A DNA stretch of 64,000 nucleotides, from the NCBI GenBank assembly GCA_020630435.1, contig JAHDBJ010000006.1:119956-183955 (forward strand), given 5' to 3'. This DNA is from Saprospiraceae bacterium. GTDB lineage: Bacteria; Bacteroidota; Bacteroidia; Chitinophagales; Saprospiraceae. The notes under the pieces were generated by a model. The model was not told where the DNA came from, ran no database searches, and saw only the letters and a program-made list of their open reading frames with translations. The position numbers were made by a program, and so were the translations under genes. This document shows, in pieces, positions 26,151-33,414 of this stretch. Numbering within the stretch: the first letter of the stretch is position 1; the number at the start of each line of letters is the position of its first letter.

Positions 26151-27854
26151 TTGATTTCTATAAAACAACATATACATACGCTTCTTCTTGTATTAATCAG
26201 CCTATCATATTCTTTAACACTTTGTGCTCAACAAAATAAGATAGTTGAACTAGAAGCCAAGTTAAAAAAAGCAACTACAATGGAGGAGCAAATGTACATC
26301 TACAATCAGATGGCATTAGCTGCCCTAAAAGTATCTGCGGACAAGGTTATAGAATATGCTACCAAAGCCAATGAACTTGGAATTACAACACGTTCAAAAG
26401 CTACACAAGCTCAGGCACTCAACTTACTAGGAAAAGGTCATTCCACTAGAGATGGTCAAAATCGACTATCACTACGGAATAGACGATTGAAAGATTTACG
26501 GAAAGCAGAACGATATTTCAAACAGAGTTTGGATAATTCAAAGTCCACCAAAAATTTTAATTTGGCGATGGATAACTTAGAACACCTAATATTGGTAAGT
26601 AAAGACCAAAGACAAGAACAAAAAACTATTCGATATTATCAGCAATTTATAGATCTTGCAAAAAGAGAGCGAGGTTTTGGTAGTGCGTCCCAGCAAAAAG
26701 AACTTCAAAGCGGTTTTGAAAAACAGCAACGCAAGTTTGTAGCAGAAAGAGCAAAACTAGAAAAAGAAAAGAAACAGTTAAAACAAGAAATTGGTGCGTT
26801 AACTCGTGAAAAACAACAACTAGATAAGGATAAATCTAGTCTAAAAAAAACAGCTTCTGAACTAAAAAAAGCACAAAAAGCTACTGAACAAGAATTGAGT
26901 GCAAAGAAGGAAGAAGTCTCCAGTCTTAATAAAAAGACTGAGCAATATCAAAAAATGGTTATAGGTAAAGATAAAGAAATTAAAATCCTTCTGTCAGAAG
27001 CACAAATGGATTCGATATATATCGAACAAGCAAAAATAGAAACGGAGAATGCAGAGCTTATTGCAAGTCGAAATAGAAATTTCACCTACTTCCTTGCTGC
27101 CTTATCTGCGTTGGGTTTATTTTTAGCCTTTACCCTATTTATGCGTTTTAAAGAAAAAAATAAAGCAAATGCCGAATTGACAGATAAAAACAAAATCATT
27201 GAAGAAGAGAAAAAACGTTCAGAAGAATTACTGCTAAATATCCTACCAGCATCTATAGCTGATGAGCTAAAGCAATATGGGGCTGCTAAAGCTAAAAAAC
27301 ACAATGAAGTAACTGTCCTGTTCACAGATTTTAAAAATTTTACAAAAATTTCAGAGCAACTTAAACCAGACGAACTCGTTAAAGAACTGGACTGGTGTTT
27401 TAGAGGGTTTGACTATATTATTTCACAGTATAATATTGAGAAAATAAAAACAATCGGAGATGCCTATATGTGTGCTACAGGGTTTAATCGTAAACGCCTT
27501 AATCCAGCCTTAGATATGGTTAAAGCCGCACTAGAAATTCAAGAATTTCTAGAAGACTACAAACGAGAAAGAGTAGCACAAAACAGACCATTTTTTGAAG
27601 CTAGAATTGGTATTCATACAGGAACAATTGTTGCTGGAGTCGTAGGTACAAAAAAGTTCGCCTACGATATTTGGGGTGATACTGTAAATATTGCGTCTAG
27701 AATCGAGTCAAGCGGTGAGGTTGGAAAAGTAAATATCTCCGCTGCAACATATAATAAAATTCAGTCTTATTTTTTCTGTACCTATAGAGGACAACTCGCT
27801 GCCAAAAATAAAGGTAATATCGATATGTATTTTGTGGATAAAGCTCGAGTCTAA
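26151..27854 (+). CDS. membrane class III adenylate cyclase with helical sensor and coiled coil
   Basis: The 567-residue protein begins at TTG (26151) with a signal peptide (HTLLLVLISLSYSLTLCAQ). The earlier TTG at 26091 overlaps the gene before. A TPR-like helical region follows (to about residue 180), then a long Lys/Glu coiled coil (about 200-300), a membrane segment (about 309-331) and a cyclase domain. Catalytic residues are visible: metal-binding D393 (VLFTDFKNFT) and D437 (TIGDAYM), K433 for adenine recognition, the IWGDTVNIASR block with its Asn and Arg. It should make cAMP inside the cell in response to a periplasmic signal. Adenylate rather than guanylate specificity is from the Lys/Asp pair. 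Confidence 0.88.
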   Translation: MISIKQHIHTLLLVLISLSYSLTLCAQQNKIVELEAKLKKATTMEEQMYIYNQMALAALKVSADKVIEYATKANELGITTRSKATQAQALNLLGKGHSTRDGQNRLSLRNRRLKDLRKAERYFKQSLDNSKSTKNFNLAMDNLEHLILVSKDQRQEQKTIRYYQQFIDLAKRERGFGSASQQKELQSGFEKQQRKFVAERAKLEKEKKQLKQEIGALTREKQQLDKDKSSLKKTASELKKAQKATEQELSAKKEEVSSLNKKTEQYQKMVIGKDKEIKILLSEAQMDSIYIEQAKIETENAELIASRNRNFTYFLAALSALGLFLAFTLFMRFKEKNKANAELTDKNKIIEEEKKRSEELLLNILPASIADELKQYGAAKAKKHNEVTVLFTDFKNFTKISEQLKPDELVKELDWCFRGFDYIISQYNIEKIKTIGDAYMCATGFNRKRLNPALDMVKAALEIQEFLEDYKRERVAQNRPFFEARIGIHTGTIVAGVVGTKKFAYDIWGDTVNIASRIESSGEVGKVNISAATYNKIQSYFFCTYRGQLAAKNKGNIDMYFVDKARV

Positions 27855-27864
27855 TTTTTTATAA

Positions 27865-29136
27865 ATGTCCAATAACAATCAAGCACCTCAATTACACCCT
27901 ATCTCTAAAATTGAAATCCCTCATTTCGAACAATATTTGCTCGATAATGATATCCCTTTATATGTTGTTAATATGGGGACTCAACCCGTATTTAAACTAG
28001 AGATTATCTTTGAGGCTGGTCGATTTCATGAAGATAAACGACTGGTATCAAATCTTACCTCTCGTATGTTAAAGGAAGGGACAACAAAATATACAGGAGC
28101 TCAAATCGCAGAGCAAATTGATTTCTTTGCAGGAACACTAGGAAGACCTGTAAACTTTGATTCCCCAAGTATCGTCTTATATGGTTTAGTTAAACATTTT
28201 GAAAACCTAATCCCTATTCTAGCGGAGATCTTATCTAGTCCCACTTTTCCTCAAGAAGAACTAAAAAACTATATAGCCGAGAAAAAACAAGAACTTCAAG
28301 TCAATCTAACAAAAACGGATGTTATTGCTTATCGTACTGTAACAGAAGCCATTTTTGGTACAAATCATCCTTATGGTTATAATAGTGTAGCAAAAGACTA
28401 TGACAAAATCTCTCAAGATGATTTAATCAATCATTTTAAGCAGCATTATGTGCAAGGAAATTGTAAAATTATCTTAAGTGGTCAGATTACAGATAAATTA
28501 ATTCAGTTAATTAATTCAGTTTTAATTCCAGGTATCCAAAAAGGAAAATCTTCTCCTAACTTTTTTGATATAAACCCGTATAAAGAAAAGAGTATATATA
28601 TAAAAAAGGAGAACGCTGTTCAAACTGCAATTCGCTTGGGAAGAAAATTATTTACTCAACACCATGAAGATTATGCAGGTCTTTTCGTTTTAAATACAAT
28701 ATTTGGCGATTATTTTGGTTCTAGGCTTATGTCAAATATTCGAGAAGATAAAGGCTATACATACAATATATATTCCATGATTGACATAATGAAAAGAGAA
28801 GGCTCGTTAATTATTGGTACGGAGATAAGCAGTGAACATACAACAGCAACACTTAAAGAGATCATAAAAGAAACTAAGATTCTGCAAGAAACACTTGTTA
28901 GTCAAGAAGAGTTAACATTAGTAAAAAACTATTTAATGGGAACTTTCCTAAATTGGGTAGACGGTCCATTTAATGTAGCAAGTATTGTAAAAACATTGAT
29001 TTTATCTGACCTAAATATTGAATATTTTAACACACTAATAGACACCACAAAAGAAATATCCCCCAAGCAAATTCAATTATTGGCACAAAAATATTTGAAC
29101 TTAGATGACTTTTATCAAGTTATTGTTGGTAAATAA
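27865..29136 (+). CDS. M16 peptidase-family protein lacking the zinc motif
   Basis: The 423-residue protein has the two-domain M16 half-enzyme fold: FKLEIIFEAGRFHED at the front, and the C-terminal FGDYFGSRLMSNIREDKGYTYNI with the substrate-binding Arg and Tyr. The HxxEH zinc motif should fall at residues 63-67, but the sequence is N63-L-T-S66-R67, so it cannot bind zinc in the usual way. In many Bacteroidota an active and an inactive M16 subunit lie side by side; here only the inactive-type one is present and a partner must be elsewhere. No signal peptide. It starts 10 bases after the cyclase gene. Confidence 0.88.
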   Translation: MSNNNQAPQLHPISKIEIPHFEQYLLDNDIPLYVVNMGTQPVFKLEIIFEAGRFHEDKRLVSNLTSRMLKEGTTKYTGAQIAEQIDFFAGTLGRPVNFDSPSIVLYGLVKHFENLIPILAEILSSPTFPQEELKNYIAEKKQELQVNLTKTDVIAYRTVTEAIFGTNHPYGYNSVAKDYDKISQDDLINHFKQHYVQGNCKIILSGQITDKLIQLINSVLIPGIQKGKSSPNFFDINPYKEKSIYIKKENAVQTAIRLGRKLFTQHHEDYAGLFVLNTIFGDYFGSRLMSNIREDKGYTYNIYSMIDIMKREGSLIIGTEISSEHTTATLKEIIKETKILQETLVSQEELTLVKNYLMGTFLNWVDGPFNVASIVKTLILSDLNIEYFNTLIDTTKEISPKQIQLLAQKYLNLDDFYQVIVGK

Positions 29137-29201
29137 CCATAAAAGAAGAGCGAATTAACCAATTCTACACTATTTACGTATACATTAATTAGAACTCATA
29201 G

Positions 29202-29825
29202 TTGAAGATGATACCAAATTCAATTTATAAGCTTATTTCAATATTTATTGTACTAAGTACGGCACTACAAAGTAATGCTAATGATATTTTTACAGCATCT
29301 TATATAAGAGACATAGGCATCAAATTAAATTGGAGTCCTAGCTTAGACGAAATTGCCGATTTTTACATTCTAGAGCGCTCTTTTGATGCTACTAATTATT
29401 CTCAAGTAGCAAGAATAGAAAAAAAAGGAGCAGATGGTGGAGTTCCATATGAACATCTTGATGTTCGTCATCTAGAAGGCTTTAATTACTACAGGCTTAC
29501 ACTTCTAACCAAGCAAGATGGAATTATAGCTAACTATATAGCTGTTGAAGAAGCCTATGAAGTTACAAATGTTGTTCAACTTTATCCTAATCCCACTGTT
29601 GGAAATCTAACTGTAGGAGCATTCAATACGGTACATGAAAAAGTGAATATTGTTATTTGGGATAAAAACGGTAGAAGAGTCTTTGAACGAAACAATATTG
29701 TATTAGATGAAAGTTGGAAATTTGATCTGGATCTTCATTATTTGCCTAGTGGTGTCTATACATTATTTTTTGATTCAGACAAAAGATTGAAAAAGAACTT
29801 ATTCCAAATCGCTATTGTTAAATAA
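29202..29825 (+). CDS. secreted protein with C-terminal type IX sorting domain, paralogue 1
   Basis: The 207-residue protein has a signal peptide (LISIFIVLSTALQSNA), a beta-sandwich domain of fibronectin type (IKLNWSPSLDEIADFYILER, FNYYRLTLLTKQDG), and a C-terminal type A sorting domain (VQLYPNPTVGNLTV, then VNIVIWDKNGRRVFE and LPSGVYTLFF). Such proteins are exported by the type IX system. The next gene encodes a paralogue with the same layout. Confidence 0.8.
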   Translation: MKMIPNSIYKLISIFIVLSTALQSNANDIFTASYIRDIGIKLNWSPSLDEIADFYILERSFDATNYSQVARIEKKGADGGVPYEHLDVRHLEGFNYYRLTLLTKQDGIIANYIAVEEAYEVTNVVQLYPNPTVGNLTVGAFNTVHEKVNIVIWDKNGRRVFERNNIVLDESWKFDLDLHYLPSGVYTLFFDSDKRLKKNLFQIAIVK

Positions 29826-30014
29826 TCTTTTTTGTAATATAAACTACATTGATGTTCTTTTTTTGTTATGAAAATTAATAATTTTATTATTTTAGGTAGA
29901 ATATGGAATAATTCTTGCCCTATGTCTAGACAAACCTCCCAAAAAACTATGTTAACAACCTTATAACTTGATTAACTCCATTGAGTTGAATAGTCATTCT
30001 AAAAGTTTAGAGGC

Positions 30015-30644
30015 ATGAAAAATATAAATACATATTTATTAAGAAGGGTTTTGCTATTCATCCTAGTGCTGAGTAACATATACGGTGTGAATGCTAATGG
30101 TACGTTCACTTCTGAGTATATTCAAGATTTTGGAGTGAAGTTAAAATGGGGTACTTACCAAGAATTGGAAGCCGATTATTACGTATTAGAACGTTCTTCT
30201 GATCCCGTTCATTTTGAAAAAATTGGCACTATTGCTAAAGATGAATCTACAAGAGAAGGGTTCTTTTTCTTTCAAGATATTGAGCATATTATTGGGTTTA
30301 ATTATTATCGTCTCACGCTTATAGACTCTATACAAGGCCCTATTTCTCAGATGCTCTCTGTAACCGAAGCCTACGATCTTTCCAATAAACTTTTAGTTTT
30401 TCCAAATCCATCTAAAGGATTTTGTACAGTAAGTGCATACCAAGCAATTGAAGACGCTGCCGACATTTTAGTAGTCGATGCGAATGGGGGAACAGTATTT
30501 GAGAAAAAAGATCTACGACTACGAGAAGATTGGTCCTTTGATATTGACTTAAGGGGAGCTCCTACAGGTGCGTATATTTTATTTGTTCGTACAGATAAAG
30601 CCATTCGACTTAATGCTCGAAGAATTTATATATTTAGAGATTAA
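30015..30644 (+). CDS. secreted protein with C-terminal type IX sorting domain, paralogue 2
   Basis: The 209-residue protein has the same layout as its neighbour at 29202-29825: a signal peptide ending near GVNANG, a sandwich domain (VKLKWGTYQELEADYYVLER, FNYYRLTLIDS), and a sorting domain (LLVFPNPSKGFCTVSAY, then DILVVDANGGTVFE and PTGAYILFV). The order of motifs and length agree, so the two arose by tandem duplication. It converges with gldD with a 3-bp gap. Its role on the surface is unknown. Confidence 0.8.
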   Translation: MKNINTYLLRRVLLFILVLSNIYGVNANGTFTSEYIQDFGVKLKWGTYQELEADYYVLERSSDPVHFEKIGTIAKDESTREGFFFFQDIEHIIGFNYYRLTLIDSIQGPISQMLSVTEAYDLSNKLLVFPNPSKGFCTVSAYQAIEDAADILVVDANGGTVFEKKDLRLREDWSFDIDLRGAPTGAYILFVRTDKAIRLNARRIYIFRD

Positions 30645-30647
30645 AAA

Positions 30648-31241
30648 TTACTCTTCCCATTCAAAAGTATTCATCATATTAACAACATCTTTTTTGACAA
30701 AATCAATAACAGGTGCTAAAGAATCTGGTCGTGTCTGAGTTTTAAAATATAACGCTCCTCTTATAAAATGCTGTGTACTATCTGTTAAGTAAAATTGAAA
30801 AGGTGTTGCCGAGGGCCCCTTAAAATTAAAAACAAACCCGCTAACATCTTTAGATTTTTTAAATGGATAATCTTCAATATAATCCGCTCTAATATTGTGT
30901 TTATAGACCAATTCAAAAGCATCACCTACTAGCTCTTCAAAATGTTTCTTATCTTTAATTGGATAATATGTACAATGTACTCGACCGTTTAGATTGGGGA
31001 TTACGACATCGAACCAACATGGATGTTTAGCTGCTTCATTTAAAAAATCACGATCTTGCCTTATTGTAGCATAAGTAGGATATTCGAAAGTAAAATTACA
31101 ATAGTCTTTATCAAACTTTTGGTAGGTTCGTTCAGGAAAAATAATCCTAGGATAGGTTCGTGGTTTAGGGGTATACACCACTTCATTATTACACGCTCCT
31201 ATTAAAAATATCAAAGTCCCAAGAGCTATTTTCTTAAACAT
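30648..31241 (-). CDS. gldD: gliding motility lipoprotein GldD
   Basis: The 197-residue lipoprotein has a lipobox (FLIGAC, C17) and the GldD opening VVYTPKPRTYPRIIFPERTY, followed by FTFEYPTYATI, CWFDVVIPNLNGRVHCTYY and FSWEE-like end (NTFEWEE). GldD is required for gliding and type IX secretion. With porW in the same window, this supports a gliding organism. It is probably in an operon with the 158-residue gene upstream, though a terminator lies between them. Confidence 0.86.
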   Translation of the reverse strand: MFKKIALGTLIFLIGACNNEVVYTPKPRTYPRIIFPERTYQKFDKDYCNFTFEYPTYATIRQDRDFLNEAAKHPCWFDVVIPNLNGRVHCTYYPIKDKKHFEELVGDAFELVYKHNIRADYIEDYPFKKSKDVSGFVFNFKGPSATPFQFYLTDSTQHFIRGALYFKTQTRPDSLAPVIDFVKKDVVNMMNTFEWEE

Positions 31242-31260
31242 ATTAATTTTTTAAAAACAA

Positions 31261-31299
31261 AAATAAAAAATAAGCCCAATTCGGTGATTGAATTGGACT
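31261..31299 (-). terminator. rho-independent terminator after the 158-residue gene
   Basis: On the minus strand the stem CCAATTC/GAATTGG, with two extra outer pairs, is followed by TTATTTTTTATTTTTG. It separates the repeat-protein gene from gldD. Confidence 0.68.
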
Positions 31300-31310
31300 A
31301 TTAAATATCT

Positions 31311-31787
31311 TTAATGTTTTTGAATTAAATCATGTATGAAATTAGCGTATTGTTGGTCAAGTTTTTTATGATCACTTACATAACGCTCATGTATTTGTTG
31401 TACAGCCGCTCTAGGCAATCGACTCAAATCAAGGTTATAGATTTGTGCTATTCGATTCAATCCTGTTGTTGCTTGTCTTTTTGGATTTTGATCTATTTTT
31501 TTTATCAGTTTATCAAAAATAGACGTCGGTGCTGTTTCAACATTGGGATCTTGCTCATTTTCCTTTCTTGCTCCTTCGATTTGATTTTTGATTAAATCAA
31601 GAATACTCACAGGAGATTTTCCTTTTTCAATTCGCTTTTGTTTGCTTTTTTGATCTAATTGTGAAACTTTATCTCTCAATAAATCGAAAACACTAGAATC
31701 TGCAGTTCGTTCTCTTGGGTTTTGTCGGTTTCGTTGTTGAACATCATTGATTGTGTTCATAATAACATCAAGAATGTTTTTAGGCAT
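31311..31787 (-). CDS. cytoplasmic protein with two internal repeats, unknown function
   Basis: The 158-residue protein is hydrophilic and probably helical. It carries repeated units: ILDVIMNTINDVQQRNRQNP, SVFDLLRDKVSQLDQK, SILDLIKNQIEGARKENEQDP and SIFDKLIKKIDQNPKR. The units alternate in an I-L/F-D-hydrophobic-x-(R/K)-hydrophobic register and so form a four-helix pattern in two pairs. A distinct C-terminus follows (GLNRIAQIYNLDLSRLPRAA). No signal peptide. I do not recognise the family. Confidence 0.65.
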   Translation of the reverse strand: MPKNILDVIMNTINDVQQRNRQNPRERTADSSVFDLLRDKVSQLDQKSKQKRIEKGKSPVSILDLIKNQIEGARKENEQDPNVETAPTSIFDKLIKKIDQNPKRQATTGLNRIAQIYNLDLSRLPRAAVQQIHERYVSDHKKLDQQYANFIHDLIQKH

Positions 31788-31837
31788 GATTGTTTGTTAG
31801 TTTAGTAAAACTTATTCAAAATAAGTCTTTTATGAAT

Positions 31838-32000
31838 GAAGTTGTTTAATAATGAAGGTTGATTTTAATTATAAGTGCTTGTATTTCAAGATAAAGCTCC
31901 ATTCTTTTTTCGTAGCCTTAGCTACGGTGAAAAGAATTAGCTGAAATATTGAGATACAATGACTTGTAAATAATTCATCATTCTATTTTTAAACAGCTTC
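31838..32000. repeat. long fold-back repeat, copy 1
   Basis: A 163-bp imperfect palindrome. Ends are GAAGTTGTTTAA and AAACAGCTTC; the centre is CGTAGC-CTTA-GCTACG at 31911-31926. Most of both arms can pair, and no gene lies inside. It sits in the 431-bp gap between the repeat-protein gene and the TPR gene; the rest of the gap shows nothing else. A related copy is at 38025-38183. Confidence 0.7.
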
Positions 32001-32218
32001 AATAATTAGATTTATACTCCTATGACGCATTTTTATAAAAAATGTCAACATTTTTTTATTTTCTTAAGTATTTTTTAATAAAAAATTTTATTTAAATATT
32101 TCTTTAAAAGGCATAGTCTGTAGTTTTTTAAGCCACTTTTGTATATAAAATGCTTGAAATAAGTGATAATTTGTCAATTTAAAAATTTTAATCTCTCGAT
32201 TATAATATGGGAATAACG

Positions 32219-33412
32219 ATGAAAACAAAATACCTAACTTATCCATTTATATTCGTACTATTTTTTAGTCTAAATACTGACGCACAAAAAAATATTGATT
32301 ATAAATATTTTCGCTCTGCAATGGTACAAAAAAGTAAAGGTAATCATGAGCAAGCCATTAAAGATTTTGGTTATTTCTTAAAACTACACCCTAAGGCTCA
32401 TCCACCAGCCTATTATTACCGTGGACATACTTATATGAATATGGGAAACTATCAGGCAGCAGCAGACGATTTTGTTGAATTAACTATACTTGAACCAGAA
32501 AGTATTGATGGTCCGTTTTCAGCAGGACGAGCCTTTTATCGTTTAAATAATTTTGAAGAAGCTATAAAGTATTTTACACAAGCTTTAGATATAGATGCTT
32601 TTCATGCTCCCTCCCTAAACGATAGAGGAATGTCCTATATGTATATTTCAAAATATGTATACGCACTTTTAGATTTTAGAAAAGCTATTACAGCCAATCC
32701 TTCTTTTACGATGGCCTATAATAATGCAGGTGCAGCTCGTTATTTTAACCAAGACATTGATAAACCCGTAAAAAAAGATATAGAAGAAGCAAGGGATTAT
32801 TTTACTCAAGCTATAGAACTTGATTCTTCTCTAAGTCTTGCTTATCGAAATCGTGCGGCAATGAACTTATTTTTAAAAGATTATGAAAAAGCTTTAATAG
32901 ATTTAGAAGCTGCTGAAAACATTAACCCCAAAGAAGTAATGGTTTATTTTTATAGAGGTGTTATACATAGTGACCAAGAAAATTATAGTCAAGCTATAAC
33001 TGCTTTTGATAAGGCAATTACTTTAGAACAAGATATGCCTTATGTTTATGAAGAAATTGGAAATTTATACAAAAAACAAGGAAATTTTGAACAAGCCATT
33101 CAAAATTATCAAAAAGCACAAATCATTGATCCAAGCATTAATAAACTTTACATTGGACTAATGGATTATCGAACAGCCATTATCTATGCTTTACAAAAAA
33201 ATGAAAAACAAATGCATCGTTACTTAAATAAAGCTAAAAAATATAAAATCTTTAGCGATAAAAGAGTATACCAAGACTTATTAACAGCCAAAGAACTTGG
33301 TAAATACCGTTATAGTAAAAAACTAAAAAAGTTTGTCCGCTCAGTAACCAAAACTAAGAAAAATAATAAGTTTAATACCCTAGAACTCCGTTGGTTTAGG
33401 ATGAGGGCTTAA
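32219..33412 (+). CDS. secreted TPR protein
   Basis: The 397-residue protein has a signal peptide (TYPFIFVLFFSLNTDAQ) and about nine TPR motifs with the A.....P pattern (for example NMGNYQAAADDFVELTILEP, EEAIKYFTQALDIDAFHAPS, YSQAITAFDKAITLEQ, NFEQAIQNYQKAQIIDPS). The C-terminal 60 residues are basic. An alternative ATG lies 12 bases upstream at 32207. It probably acts as a periplasmic protein-protein scaffold. It converges with the YfhO gene with 2 bp between stops. Confidence 0.8.
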   Translation: MKTKYLTYPFIFVLFFSLNTDAQKNIDYKYFRSAMVQKSKGNHEQAIKDFGYFLKLHPKAHPPAYYYRGHTYMNMGNYQAAADDFVELTILEPESIDGPFSAGRAFYRLNNFEEAIKYFTQALDIDAFHAPSLNDRGMSYMYISKYVYALLDFRKAITANPSFTMAYNNAGAARYFNQDIDKPVKKDIEEARDYFTQAIELDSSLSLAYRNRAAMNLFLKDYEKALIDLEAAENINPKEVMVYFYRGVIHSDQENYSQAITAFDKAITLEQDMPYVYEEIGNLYKKQGNFEQAIQNYQKAQIIDPSINKLYIGLMDYRTAIIYALQKNEKQMHRYLNKAKKYKIFSDKRVYQDLLTAKELGKYRYSKKLKKFVRSVTKTKKNNKFNTLELRWFRMRA

Positions 33413-33414
33413 GT

